Source: Alphaproteobacteria bacterium (lineage in GTDB: Bacteria; Pseudomonadota; Alphaproteobacteria; Rhodobacterales; Rhodobacteraceae). Taken from it: a stretch of DNA of 64,000 nucleotides. Of this stretch, positions 9,587-19,674 are shown piece after piece. Location of the stretch: the NCBI GenBank assembly GCA_030425145.1, contig JAUHVK010000009.1:1-64000 (forward strand), written 5' to 3'. The notes under the pieces were generated by a model. That model was not told the DNA's origin. It did no database searches and saw only the letters and a program-made list of their open reading frames with translations. A program made the position numbers and the translations under genes. Position 1 is the first letter of the stretch, and the number at the start of each line of letters is the position of its first letter.

Positions 9587-10699
9587 ATGCGCACACGCGC
9601 CGCCGTTGCCGTTCAAGCCGGCAAACCATTGGAAATCATGGATGTGAACCTCGACGGCCCGCGCGCCGGAGAGGTGCTGGTCGAAATCAAGGCGACCGGC
9701 ATTTGCCACACCGACGAATTCACCCTGTCCGGGGCCGACCCCGAGGGCATGTTCCCCGCGATTCTGGGCCACGAGGGGGCCGGGATTGTGGTTGAGGTTG
9801 GCGAAGGCGTGACAAGCCTCAAGCCCGGCGATCACGTGATCCCGCTTTACACGCCGGAATGCCGGGAGTGCGAATACTGCCTGCACCCCAAAACCAACCT
9901 CTGCCAGTCGATCCGCGAGACCCAGGGCAAGGGTGTGATGCCGGATGGCACCAGCCGCTTTTCGATGCTCGATGGCACGCCGATCCTGCATTACATGGGC
10001 TGCTCGACCTTTTCGAACCACACGGTTCTGCCCGAGATCGCGCTTGCGAAAATCCGCGAGGACGCACCCTTCGACAAGGTCTGTTACATCGGCTGCGGTG
10101 TGACCACGGGGATCGGCGCGGTGATCAACACCGCCAAGGTCGAGATCGGCAGCCGCGCCGTGGTTTTCGGACTGGGCGGGATTGGTCTGAACGTCATTCA
10201 GGGCCTGCGTCTGGCAGGCGCGGATCAGATCGTCGGCGTTGACCTGAACCCCGACAAGGTTGCGATGGCCGAGCGCTTTGGCATGACGCATTTCGTCAAC
10301 CCATCCGAAGTGGAAGGCGATCTGGTGCCGTATCTGGTGAACCTGACCAAAGGCGGCGCGGACTACACCTTTGACGCCACCGGCAACGTCAAGGTCATGC
10401 GCGACGCGCTGGAATGTGCGCATAAGGGTTGGGGTGAGAGCATCATCATCGGCGTGGCGCCTGCCGGTGCCGAGATTGCGACACGGCCATTCCAGCTTGT
10501 CACCGGGCGAACGTGGAAAGGCACAGCCTTTGGTGGTGCGCGCGGCCGGACGGATGTGCCGAAGATCGTGGATTGGTACATGGACGGGAAGATCGAGATC
10601 GACCCGATGATCACCCACACCATGCCACTGGACGACATCAACAAGGGGTTCGACCTGATGCATGCGGGTGAAAGCATCCGCTCGGTCGTGATCTACTGA
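9587..10699 (+). CDS. frmA: S-(hydroxymethyl)glutathione dehydrogenase / class III alcohol dehydrogenase
   Basis: [49 protein letters not shown] structural zinc motif. Confidence 0.95.
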   Translation: MRTRAAVAVQAGKPLEIMDVNLDGPRAGEVLVEIKATGICHTDEFTLSGADPEGMFPAILGHEGAGIVVEVGEGVTSLKPGDHVIPLYTPECRECEYCLHPKTNLCQSIRETQGKGVMPDGTSRFSMLDGTPILHYMGCSTFSNHTVLPEIALAKIREDAPFDKVCYIGCGVTTGIGAVINTAKVEIGSRAVVFGLGGIGLNVIQGLRLAGADQIVGVDLNPDKVAMAERFGMTHFVNPSEVEGDLVPYLVNLTKGGADYTFDATGNVKVMRDALECAHKGWGESIIIGVAPAGAEIATRPFQLVTGRTWKGTAFGGARGRTDVPKIVDWYMDGKIEIDPMITHTMPLDDINKGFDLMHAGESIRSVVIY

Positions 10700-10705
10700 C
10701 ACTGC

Positions 10706-10732
10706 GCGCGGAGGGGCACCGCCCCTCCGCGC
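10706..10732 (+). terminator. GC-rich hairpin after the frmA-like gene
   Basis: GCGCGGAGGGGCaccGCCCCTCCGCGC, 12 bp perfect stem, no clear T tract. Confidence 0.5.
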
Positions 10733-10813
10733 AGGCACCGTCGCGGTGTAAGAGATTCCAGAGACGTGTCTGACACACACCCCTCTGTGGGGTGGTCGAA
10801 ATGCGGCTAGGCA

Positions 10814-11443
10814 TTAAGACTTGGCAGGTACACCGTAGCGGGCAAGGAAGGTCGTAACCGCACCATCGACCACGCGGTTAATCTCGTCTTCTGTCACGGA
10901 TGTGATGATGCCGAAGATCAGCTTGGGCCAGAGATCGGCTTTGCAAAGCTCGGCGAACTGGTCTGCTGCGAGGTTGAAGTCGTCGATCTGCAATTCGCCA
11001 CGTTTGACGGCCTTTTTCAGAAAATCGACCACCGCCGCGCGCAGGATCATCGGACCGGAATGGTAGAATTCCTGCCCCAGCATCGGGAACCTGTCGGCTT
11101 CAGCGACGCAGATGCGGAAGATACGCTGGCCCATGTCCGAGTAGATGAACCCCAGAAACTGCTGCGCCACGCAGGTCAGAACCTCGCGCGGAGGACGGGC
11201 GCTGTCGATGCGTTCAATCGAAATGCGCGCCTGCTCTTCGCATTGGCGGGTGGCGATCTCCATGAACAAGAGCCGCTTGTCCGGGAAGTAACTGTAGAGC
11301 GTCGCCTTGGACACGCCAGCGGCGCGGGCAATGTCATCAACGCTTGCGCCTTCAAACCCGTCACGCAGGAAGATTTCCCGCGCGCCAGCGACCACCTGGT
11401 CGAACTTGCGGCCTTTTCGGATCTGCGGCTGAGCGGTTGCCAT
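10814..11443 (-). CDS. TetR/AcrR family transcriptional regulator
   Basis: N-terminal HTH: REIFLRDGFEGASVDDIARAAGVSKATLYSYFPDKRLLF. Confidence 0.93.
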   Translation of the reverse strand: MATAQPQIRKGRKFDQVVAGAREIFLRDGFEGASVDDIARAAGVSKATLYSYFPDKRLLFMEIATRQCEEQARISIERIDSARPPREVLTCVAQQFLGFIYSDMGQRIFRICVAEADRFPMLGQEFYHSGPMILRAAVVDFLKKAVKRGELQIDDFNLAADQFAELCKADLWPKLIFGIITSVTEDEINRVVDGAVTTFLARYGVPAKS

Positions 11444-11470
11444 TCTCTTCCCTTATGTCGCTTTCAAAAG

Positions 11471-11488
11471 CTAAACAGATCGGTTTAG
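11471..11488. promoter_or_regulatory. candidate TetR-type operator
   Basis: CTAAACagatcgGTTTAG inverted repeat in the divergent TetR/mbfA intergenic region. Confidence 0.5.
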
Positions 11489-11580
11489 TCTCGCAATAGG
11501 GATGTGTGGCACTTGTCGTCGCAAGCAACTTTACGACACGGAACATCGCGCAGCCCTGATAAGAACAAGGAACTGTATTT

Positions 11581-12555
11581 ATGCGATTTTCATTGAACCG
11601 CCGCCGCTTTTCCGACCTGTCCGAACAAGAGATCGTCGCGCTGGCGATTTCCTCGGAGGAAGATGATGCCCGCATCTACCGATCCTACGCCGAGCGGCTT
11701 CGCGCAGAATTTCCCGCTACGGCTGCAATCTTCGACGGGATGGCCGCCGAAGAGGATACACATCGCCAGCGGCTGGTCGATCTACACCGAAACAGGTTCG
11801 GGGATGTGATCCCGCTGATCCGGCGCGAGCACGTAGCTGGGTACTATGCGCGCCGGCCTGTATGGTTGGTCGAGAACCTCGGCATCGACCGTATCCGCGC
11901 AGAGGCGGAGGCGATGGAGCGGGACGCGGAACGGTTCTACCTCGCCGCAGCAAAGCGCACGAGCGATGCGGCCACGCGCAAGCTGTTGGGCGATCTGGCA
12001 GCGGCCGAAGCCGGCCACCAGAGTACAGCGGAGAAGTTGGAGCAGGAGCATCTGACGGAAGACTCGCGTAGCAGCGAAGAAGACAATGCCCGCCGGCAAT
12101 TCGTGCTGACCTGGGTGCAGCCGGGGCTGGCTGGGCTGATGGACGGGTCAGTTTCGACGCTGGCGCCGATCTTTGCCACCGCCTTTGCCACGCAGGACAC
12201 ATGGACCACCTTCCTTGTCGGCCTTGCCGCGTCGGTTGGTGCCGGGATTTCGATGGGCTTCACCGAAGCTGCGTCAGACGATGGTCAGTTGTCCGGGCGT
12301 GGGTCGCCTTGGAAGCGTGGATTTGCTTCGGGGATCATGACCACCATCGGCGGGCTGGGGCACGCCCTGCCCTATCTGATCCCGGATTTCTGGACCGCGA
12401 CCGTGACCGCCTTCATCGTGGTGTTCATTGAGCTTTGGGCAATTGCGTGGATCCAGAACAAGTATATGGACACGCCGTTCTTCCGTGCGGCCTTGCAGGT
12501 GGTTCTGGGAGGCGCGCTGGTGTTTGCTGCAGGTGTTCTGATCGGCAGCGGTTGA
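11581..12555 (+). CDS. mbfA: membrane-bound ferritin-like iron exporter (ferritin domain + VIT1/CCC1 domain)
   Basis: N-terminal ferritin-like EExxH-type helices (AISSEEDDARIYRSY, AAEEDTHRQRL, AEAGHQ) then five-TM VIT1-like domain. Confidence 0.88.
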   Translation: MRFSLNRRRFSDLSEQEIVALAISSEEDDARIYRSYAERLRAEFPATAAIFDGMAAEEDTHRQRLVDLHRNRFGDVIPLIRREHVAGYYARRPVWLVENLGIDRIRAEAEAMERDAERFYLAAAKRTSDAATRKLLGDLAAAEAGHQSTAEKLEQEHLTEDSRSSEEDNARRQFVLTWVQPGLAGLMDGSVSTLAPIFATAFATQDTWTTFLVGLAASVGAGISMGFTEAASDDGQLSGRGSPWKRGFASGIMTTIGGLGHALPYLIPDFWTATVTAFIVVFIELWAIAWIQNKYMDTPFFRAALQVVLGGALVFAAGVLIGSG

Positions 12556-12571
12556 CGTAAGGCTCAGCCAA

Positions 12572-12600
12572 CAAAAAACCCGGGCGCGAACGCCCGGGCA
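12572..12600 (-). terminator. amtB intrinsic terminator
   Basis: Minus strand GCCCGGGCGttcGCGCCCGGGTTTTTT. Confidence 0.8.
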
Positions 12601-12633
12601 GTTGGTCACGAAAGGCTGATAGGAAGGAGAAGA

Positions 12634-13944
12634 TCAGCCTTTGGAGAATTCGGGATAGGCCTCCATGCCCAGTTCAGCCATGTCGAGACCGTTGATCTCT
12701 TCCTCTTCGCTGACGCGGATGCCCACGGTGGCTTTCAGGATGAACCACAGGATCAGCGAGGCGACGAAGGTGAACACACCGTAAGCGACGATACCGGTCA
12801 GCTGGGTCATCAGGCTTGCTTCACCGTAGAAGATCACAGCGATGGTGCCCCAGATACCCGCGAAGAGGTGGACCGGGATGGCGCCGACAACGTCGTCGAT
12901 CTTGAGCTTGTCGAGGAACGGTACGGCGAAGACCACGATCACACCACCGACGGCACCGATCCAGAGCGAGCCGAAGAGTGTCGGAGCAAGCGGTTCTGCG
13001 GTGATCGACACCAGACCAGCCAGAGCGCCGTTGAGCACCATGGTGAGGTCGACCTTCTTGTACATCACCTGCGTCAGGATCAGAGCTGCGACAGCACCGG
13101 CGGCAGCGGCCATGTTGGTGTTGGCGAAGATGCGCGACACGTCGGAGACATCACCCACGGTGCCCATTGCGAGCTGCGAACCGCCGTTGAAACCGAACCA
13201 GCCGAGCCACAGGATGAATGTGCCGAGAGTTGCCAGCGCCAGGTTCGAGCCCGGGATCGGGTTCACACGGCCATCTTTGTACTTGCCGATACGCGGACCC
13301 AGCACAAGGACGCCAGCCAGGGCAGCCCAGCCACCGACAGAGTGCACAACGGTCGAACCGGCGAAGTCAGAGAAGCCCATAGCGGACAGCCAACCGCCAC
13401 CCCACTGCCAGGAGCCGGAGATCGGATACATGATGCCGGTCAGGACTACCACGAAGGCAAGGAACGGCCACAGCTTGATGCGCTCGGCCACGGCACCGGA
13501 CACGATCGACGCGGTTGCAGCAACGAACACCAGCTGGAAGAAGAAGTCGGAACCAACCGACGCGTAGTCGAGGGCTGCGTCAGCCGCCGCAACGCCGACC
13601 GGATCAAGAACGGTCTGGCCGCCGATGGCGAAGAAGCCGTTGAAATCGCCCGGATACATCGTGTTGAAGCCTACGAGCCAGTACATGATGGCAGCGATGG
13701 AGAAGAGCGCGATGTTCTTGGTCAACTGCATCGCCACGTTCTTGGAGCGGACAAGCCCCGCTTCCAGCATCGCAAAGCCAGCTGCCATGAAGAACACGAG
13801 GAAGCCTGCCATGAGGAACAGGAGTGTGGTGAAGATATACGGGCCAACCTCGTCCATTGTCGGCGCGGCGGCCTCTTGAGCCATGCCCATGACCGGCAGC
13901 GCAGCAAGCGCGGCAGCGGGCAGGAGTGTCTTGAGTAGTTTCAT
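12634..13944 (-). CDS. amtB: ammonium transporter
   Basis: Signal peptide, Amt family TM protein; GSWQWGGGWLSAMGFSDFAGSTVVHSVGG. Confidence 0.96.
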   Translation of the reverse strand: MKLLKTLLPAAALAALPVMGMAQEAAAPTMDEVGPYIFTTLLFLMAGFLVFFMAAGFAMLEAGLVRSKNVAMQLTKNIALFSIAAIMYWLVGFNTMYPGDFNGFFAIGGQTVLDPVGVAAADAALDYASVGSDFFFQLVFVAATASIVSGAVAERIKLWPFLAFVVVLTGIMYPISGSWQWGGGWLSAMGFSDFAGSTVVHSVGGWAALAGVLVLGPRIGKYKDGRVNPIPGSNLALATLGTFILWLGWFGFNGGSQLAMGTVGDVSDVSRIFANTNMAAAAGAVAALILTQVMYKKVDLTMVLNGALAGLVSITAEPLAPTLFGSLWIGAVGGVIVVFAVPFLDKLKIDDVVGAIPVHLFAGIWGTIAVIFYGEASLMTQLTGIVAYGVFTFVASLILWFILKATVGIRVSEEEEINGLDMAELGMEAYPEFSKG

Positions 13945-13980
13945 CTGTATGTGTCCCCTAATCTCTGTCACAGCGCCTGT

Positions 13981-14319
13981 TCAGAGCGCATCCCCATTGG
14001 TTTCGCCGGTACGCACGCGGATCGCCTGCTGCGCATCGAGCACGAAGATTTTGCCGTCACCGATCTTTCCGGTGCGGGCTGTCTTGGTGATGGTTTCGAT
14101 CACCTGATCGGCCATGTCGGCAGCAACCACGATTTCGAGTTTGATTTTCGGCACGAAGTTCACCGCGTATTCTGCACCACGGTAAATCTCTGTGTGGCCC
14201 GACTGAGAGCCGAACCCTTTGATCTCGGTTACCATCATTCCGCGAACGCCAATGTCTGTGAGCGCCTCGCGAACCTCTTCAAGCTTGAACGGCTTGATTG
14301 TCGCTATGATGAACTTCAC
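13981..14319 (-). CDS. glnK: nitrogen regulatory protein P-II
   Basis: VKFIIATIKPFKLEEVREAL...T-loop GQ-like SGHTEIYRGAEY...KTARTGKIGDGKIFV. Confidence 0.95.
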   Translation of the reverse strand: MKFIIATIKPFKLEEVREALTDIGVRGMMVTEIKGFGSQSGHTEIYRGAEYAVNFVPKIKLEIVVAADMADQVIETITKTARTGKIGDGKIFVLDAQQAIRVRTGETNGDAL

Positions 14320-14430
14320 CTTGGTCCCTTTCCCTTGCAGGTCGATCTTGTTTGCATGCGCAGAAAACAGGCACGAAGCTTGCGAAGGGAAGGTTTCAGC
14401 CCATGGGCGGAGGGGATCCGGCGCATCAAG

Positions 14431-14449
14431 TTGCACAAATTTTGCACAA
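14431..14449 (-). promoter_or_regulatory. candidate nitrogen-regulator site upstream of glnK
   Basis: Direct repeat TTGCACAAaTTTTGCACAA, resembling NtrC half sites (TGCAC). Confidence 0.3.
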
Positions 14450-14570
14450 TTGAACTCTTTTGGTTATTTTTTAAGCAATCAAAAAACCATGCAGCCTAGT
14501 GTTGACCGGTCCACATCGACTGCGAAAGACACTAGATTAACAAAAAAGAGCAGCATCACAGGCGGGCGCC

Positions 14571-16733
14571 ATGACTGATTCACGACGCGGAAAGAACCGT
14601 CTGGTCGCGGACCGGCGATACCCCAAGACGCCACCGAAAGCATCGAAGCCTCGCAAAGCCGCCACAGCCAAGCGGTCACCGACGCGCGCCAAGGCCAAAC
14701 GCGGTGGGATCATCGGGTTCTTCACAGGGATCATAAGCTGGATACTGCGCTTTATCTTGCGCCTGTTCGTGCGTGCGGGGATCGTCGCCGCAATCATCGT
14801 GGCCGGATTTGTCGCCTACGAATACACCACGCTTCCGGATGTCTCCGATGCGCTGGACGGGCGGGCACGCGGATCGGTGCAGCTTTTGGACCGCGACGGC
14901 GTGGCCTTTGCGTGGCGCGGCGACCAGTTTGGCGGCGTGGTGACGACGGATACGGTATCGCCGCATCTCAAGAACGCCGTGATCGCCACCGAGGACCGGC
15001 GCTTTTACAGCCATTTCGGCATCTCACCGCGCGGCATTGCATCGGCGGTGCGGATCAACCTGTCGGAGGGGCGCGGGCCGCTGTCGGGGCATGGCGGGTC
15101 CACGATCACTCAACAGACGGCGAAACTTTTGTGTCTGGGGGTCACCTATGACCCGAACGATTGGAAGAATGAGGCGGAATATGTCGCCGATTGCCGTCGT
15201 GGATCGCTGTACCGCAAGGCCAAGGAAGCGGTCTACGCGCTTGCGATGGAGCTCAAGTATACCAAGGACGAGATCCTCTCGATCTACCTGAACCGCGCAT
15301 ACATGGGCGGTGGGGCCTACGGCGCGGCGGCGGCGTCGGACCGGTATTTCTCAAAACCAGCCTCGGCCCTGACACCGCAAGAAGGTGCAATGATCGCCGG
15401 CCTTCTGACCGCACCATCAAGCCTTGCGCCGACATCGAACCTCGAGCGGTCGCAGGCGCGAGCCGCAACCGTATTACGGCTGATGAACGAACAAGGCTAC
15501 CTTACCGACGCGGAAACACGCGCCGCACAGGCGAACCCCGCCACGCTGTCGGACAAGGCCAAAACCCAGACCGGTGGATACTTCGCGGACTGGGTCATGC
15601 AGTCGGGCCCAGATTTCTTTACCCGCGACACGACAGAAGACGTGGTGATTTCCACAACGCTGGACCAGCGCATCCAAGCGGCCGCGGAAGAGGCGATCAA
15701 GACCGTCTTTGCCAACAAGGTACGCGAAGGGTCCAAGGCGCAGGCGGCGATTGTCGTGATGTCGGCAGATGGTGCCGTGCGCGGCATGGTGGGTGGACGC
15801 CAAACCAACGTGTCCGGCGTCTTCAACCGCGCAACACAGGCCAAGCGGCAGACCGGATCGGCGTTCAAACCCTTTGTCTATGCCACCGCGCTTGAACTTG
15901 GATACAGCCCGTATGACCGCGTGCAGGATGAACCCTTCTGCATGAACATTCCCGGCTCCGGCCAGTGGTGCCCCGAGAACTATTCCGGCGATTATTTTGG
16001 GTCGGTGACTTTGACAGAAGCGCTGGCCAAGAGCCTCAACATCCCGGCGATAAAGATTTCCGAATCCGTGGGCCGAGATCTGGTGCGCAAAGTGTCCGAG
16101 GATTTCGGGATACAGAGTTCGCTTACCGACACCCCCGCACTGGCGCTTGGCGCGTCCGAGGCATCGCTGCTGGAAATGACCGGGGCCTATGCCGGTATTC
16201 TGAACGGTGGCTCGTCCGTGACGCCCTACGGCCTAAAGGAATTGCGGCTGGTTGGAGAAGATCAGCCATTGATGGGCACGGGTGGCGGCATTGGCGAACG
16301 GGTCATCACCGAGGATGCCGCGCGCCAATTGGTCTGGATGATGGAAAAGGTTGTCAGCCAAGGCACCGGTGGTCGTGCCAAGCTGGGGGACCGGCAGGTC
16401 GCTGGCAAGACAGGGACATCACAGGAAGCCCGCGATGCGTGGTTCATCGGCTTTACGGCGGATTACGTCACGGGCGTATGGATGGGCTATGATGACAACA
16501 CGCCGCTGGCCGGGGTGACCGGCAGCGGCCTGCCTGCCGAGATCTGGCACGAAGCGATGGTGCGCGTTCATGAAGGGTTGCCGGTGCGGCCACTGCCCAT
16601 GACCGAGCCAACCCCGCCGCGTCAGGTCGCGCAGCCGCAACCACAACCCTCCCAGCCACGGGGAAACCAAGGCGGAAGCGGGTTGGAAAACGCGATCAAC
16701 GACATCTTGCAGAGTATCTTCGGGCGAAACTGA
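14571..16733 (+). CDS. class A penicillin-binding protein (transglycosylase/transpeptidase)
   Basis: GT51 motif AVIATEDRRFYSHFGI; transpeptidase TGSAFKPF and KTGTSQ. Confidence 0.94.
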   Translation: MTDSRRGKNRLVADRRYPKTPPKASKPRKAATAKRSPTRAKAKRGGIIGFFTGIISWILRFILRLFVRAGIVAAIIVAGFVAYEYTTLPDVSDALDGRARGSVQLLDRDGVAFAWRGDQFGGVVTTDTVSPHLKNAVIATEDRRFYSHFGISPRGIASAVRINLSEGRGPLSGHGGSTITQQTAKLLCLGVTYDPNDWKNEAEYVADCRRGSLYRKAKEAVYALAMELKYTKDEILSIYLNRAYMGGGAYGAAAASDRYFSKPASALTPQEGAMIAGLLTAPSSLAPTSNLERSQARAATVLRLMNEQGYLTDAETRAAQANPATLSDKAKTQTGGYFADWVMQSGPDFFTRDTTEDVVISTTLDQRIQAAAEEAIKTVFANKVREGSKAQAAIVVMSADGAVRGMVGGRQTNVSGVFNRATQAKRQTGSAFKPFVYATALELGYSPYDRVQDEPFCMNIPGSGQWCPENYSGDYFGSVTLTEALAKSLNIPAIKISESVGRDLVRKVSEDFGIQSSLTDTPALALGASEASLLEMTGAYAGILNGGSSVTPYGLKELRLVGEDQPLMGTGGGIGERVITEDAARQLVWMMEKVVSQGTGGRAKLGDRQVAGKTGTSQEARDAWFIGFTADYVTGVWMGYDDNTPLAGVTGSGLPAEIWHEAMVRVHEGLPVRPLPMTEPTPPRQVAQPQPQPSQPRGNQGGSGLENAINDILQSIFGRN

Positions 16734-16815
16734 CACCCATCGCAATCGTGGAAAATCCCTTCCCATTTGCGGCAGTGCGCAATAGCGTCCGCACAACCGA
16801 TAAAGGGGAGACACA

Positions 16816-17277
16816 ATGACAAACGCCATCGACGCCCGCCTTGCAGAACTTGGGCTGACCCTGCCAGACGCGCCTGCGCCTGCCGCGAATTACGTGCCCT
16901 TCGTTCAGACCGGCAAACAGGTTTACGTTTCGGGCCAGCTGCCCACCGGACCGGATGGGTTGATCAAAGGCAAACTTGGCGATGATCTCGACGCCGAAGC
17001 CGGCGCAGAAGCTGCAAAATACTGCGCTCTGGCGCTCCTGTCGCAGGCGCGCAAAGCCGCCGGCGGTGATCTGAGCCGGGTGCGTGTGGTCAAACTGGTG
17101 GGCTTCGTTAACTCGACCGCCGATTTCGGCGACCAGCCCAAGGTGGTGAACGGTGCGTCTGATCTGATGGTCAATGTGCTGGGGGACAATGGTCGTCACG
17201 CGCGCTCTGCTGTATCAGCGGCATCCTTGCCGTTTGGCGTCGCTGTCGAAGTCGAAGGGATTTTCGAACTGCTATGA
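16816..17277 (+). CDS. RidA family protein
   Basis: YVPFVQTGKQVYVSGQLPTGPDG...VVKLVGFVNS...ARSAVSAASLPFGVAVEVEGIFEL. Confidence 0.92.
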   Translation: MTNAIDARLAELGLTLPDAPAPAANYVPFVQTGKQVYVSGQLPTGPDGLIKGKLGDDLDAEAGAEAAKYCALALLSQARKAAGGDLSRVRVVKLVGFVNSTADFGDQPKVVNGASDLMVNVLGDNGRHARSAVSAASLPFGVAVEVEGIFELL

Positions 17278-18029
17278 CCCGGCTGCCGTCCGCGTTCCTG
17301 ACCCGCCCGATTGCACATCGCGGCTTGCACAACAAAGCCGAAGGGGTGATCGAAAACAGCCCCTCGGCCTTTGCCGCCGCGATCGCGGCCGGGTATCCCA
17401 TTGAGCTTGACCTGCAACTGTCGCGCGATGGTGTACCGATGGTGTTTCACGACGAAACGCTTAACCGGCTAGCCAACGAGACAGGCGCCGTTCGGGCGCG
17501 GGATGCTGCGGAACTTGAGACAATCACTCTCAAGGGCGGTACCGACCGAATCCCGACGCTGGTGCGCATGTTGGAACAGGTCAACGGAGCCGTGCCGCTG
17601 TTGATCGAACTGAAGGACCAACATGGCGAAATGGGCGAAACCGATGGCGTTCTGGAACAGGCCGCGCTCGGAGTTCTAAAGAACTATGCAGGCCCGTTTG
17701 CGCTCATGTCGTTCAACCCAAGCATGGTCGCCAAGGTGGCAGAGCTATCGCCAGACACCCCCCGCGGGATCATCAGCAGTGCATGGCGCAAGATCGACGA
17801 GCCGCATGTGCCGGTGGATCGGCGGGCCGAATTGGCCGCCATTCCCGACTTTGAGGAGATCGGGGCGGATTTTCTCAGCCACGACCACACCAATCTGGAC
17901 GCGCCACGTGTGGAACAACTCAAGGCGCGAGGTGTGCCGATCCTGTGCTGGACGATCCGCAGCCCGGAGCAGGAACGCATGGCCCGAAAGGTTGCCGACA
18001 ACATCACGTTTGAAGGATACACGGCTTGA
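17274..18029 (+). CDS. glycerophosphodiester phosphodiesterase family protein
   Basis: IAHRGLHNKAEGVIENSPSAFAAAIAAGYPIELDLQLSRDGVPMVFHDETLNRL. Confidence 0.93.
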   Translation: MTRLPSAFLTRPIAHRGLHNKAEGVIENSPSAFAAAIAAGYPIELDLQLSRDGVPMVFHDETLNRLANETGAVRARDAAELETITLKGGTDRIPTLVRMLEQVNGAVPLLIELKDQHGEMGETDGVLEQAALGVLKNYAGPFALMSFNPSMVAKVAELSPDTPRGIISSAWRKIDEPHVPVDRRAELAAIPDFEEIGADFLSHDHTNLDAPRVEQLKARGVPILCWTIRSPEQERMARKVADNITFEGYTA

Positions 18030-18077
18030 TCTGCGCCTGATCAGACCCACGTAGCATCGCGTAACCAAGGAACGGAC

Positions 18078-19277
18078 ATGTCCGACCCAACCGACGCGCC
18101 CACAATTGCCATTTCGATGTACGGATCCCTGTCGCAGATTGCGGAAGAGGACTGGGATGCCTGCGCCTGCCCGGAAGTGGCAGATGGTGGGCGTGCCTAT
18201 GATCCGTTTACCACCCATCGTTGGCTGAAAGCGTTTGAAGGCAGTCGCTCGGTCGGGGCGGGGACTGGCTGGGATCCGCGCTACATGACCGCCGAGATGG
18301 ATGGTCAGGTCATCGCCTGCGCGCCGCTTTATGCGAAAAGCCACAGTCAGGGCGAATACATCTTTGATCACAACTGGGCCCATGCTTGGGAACGCGCGGG
18401 CGGGCGGTATTATCCGAAGCTTCAGATCGCAGTGCCCTTCACACCAGCCACTGGCCGCCGGTTCCTGACCCGCCCGGGTTTCGAGGTCGAAGGGATCAGC
18501 GCCTTGGTACAAGGTGCGGTGCAGGTAGCGTCCGAGAACGAGCTTTCCTCGCTTCACATCACCTTCTGCACCGAGGCCGAAGCGATTGCCGGAGAGCAGA
18601 TCGGGCTGTTGCGCCGACGCACGCAGCAATATCATTGGGAAAATCGGGGATATGCCGATTTCAGCGCGTTTCTGGCCGACCTGAGTTCGCGCAAGCGCAA
18701 GACGATCCGAAAGGAACGCGAGCGGGCGCAGGCGTTCGGTGGCACGATCCACCAGTTCACCGGAGATCAGATCCAGCCGGAACACTGGGATGCGTTCTGG
18801 ACGTTCTATCAGGACACCGGCGCGCGCAAATGGGGGACGCCGTATCTTACCCGAAAGTTCTTTGACATCGCGCAGGAACGGTTGCGCGACGACATCCTTC
18901 TGGTGATGGCCGAACGCGACGGTCGCTGGGTTGCCGGAGCGATGAACGTGATCGGGCGCGAAACGCTCTATGGCCGCTATTGGGGCTGTGTCGAGGACCA
19001 TCCCTGTCTGCATTTCGAACTCTGCTACTATCAGGCGATGGATTACGCGATTGCGCAGGGGATGCGCCGGGTCGAAGCCGGTGCGCAGGGTGAACACAAA
19101 CTGGCGCGCGGATATCTGCCGGTTTACACCCATTCGCTGCACTGGGTGGGCGACCCCGGTTTTTCCGACGCGATTGCACGTTATCTTCGGGCGGAAGCAG
19201 AGGCCGTTGACCAGGACATCGACGTTCTGACCAGCTATGGCCCCTTCCGCAAAGATACCATGGAGGATCACCAATGA
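18078..19277 (+). CDS. GNAT-fold protein of the COG3146 (peptidogalycan biosynthesis-like) family
   Basis: [28 protein letters not shown]... typical of the family. Confidence 0.85.
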   Translation: MSDPTDAPTIAISMYGSLSQIAEEDWDACACPEVADGGRAYDPFTTHRWLKAFEGSRSVGAGTGWDPRYMTAEMDGQVIACAPLYAKSHSQGEYIFDHNWAHAWERAGGRYYPKLQIAVPFTPATGRRFLTRPGFEVEGISALVQGAVQVASENELSSLHITFCTEAEAIAGEQIGLLRRRTQQYHWENRGYADFSAFLADLSSRKRKTIRKERERAQAFGGTIHQFTGDQIQPEHWDAFWTFYQDTGARKWGTPYLTRKFFDIAQERLRDDILLVMAERDGRWVAGAMNVIGRETLYGRYWGCVEDHPCLHFELCYYQAMDYAIAQGMRRVEAGAQGEHKLARGYLPVYTHSLHWVGDPGFSDAIARYLRAEAEAVDQDIDVLTSYGPFRKDTMEDHQ

Positions 19278-19564
19278 CCGAGAAACTTTCTGACACGGCG
19301 CGCAAGACTGTTCTTGGCCCGCTGCTCGACGCAGGTTGGTCCCTAGTCGATGGTAAAGACGCGATCACCAAGACTTACAAATTCAAAGATTTCACCGAGG
19401 CCTTTGGCTGGATGGCGCGTGCAGCGCTTTGGGCCGAGAAGTGGAACCATCATCCGGAATGGTCAAACGTCTACAACAAGGTCGAGGTCACACTGACGAC
19501 ACATGACGTTGACGGGCTGTCCAGTCTGGACGCCAAATTGGCTCGCAAACTGGATAATCTTTGA
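19274..19564 (+). CDS. 4a-hydroxytetrahydrobiopterin dehydratase
   Basis: [47 protein letters not shown]. Confidence 0.93.
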   Translation: MTEKLSDTARKTVLGPLLDAGWSLVDGKDAITKTYKFKDFTEAFGWMARAALWAEKWNHHPEWSNVYNKVEVTLTTHDVDGLSSLDAKLARKLDNL

Positions 19565-19674
19565 CGTTGCAGCGCCGATTTGGCGCTGTGATCTGAAAAT
19601 TCACAGTTTTTTCCGTGCGCTCTTGGGCTGCGGTTTGGTAGCGTCACACGAGTTGTTTGTGTCCGTGTGGCTTT

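Noticed and set aside
12868-13938. 356-aa + strand ORF
   Set aside because: Antisense to amtB; composition-driven.
17745-19274. 509-aa minus-strand ORF
   Set aside because: Antisense to the COG3146 GNAT-like gene and the GDPD gene end.
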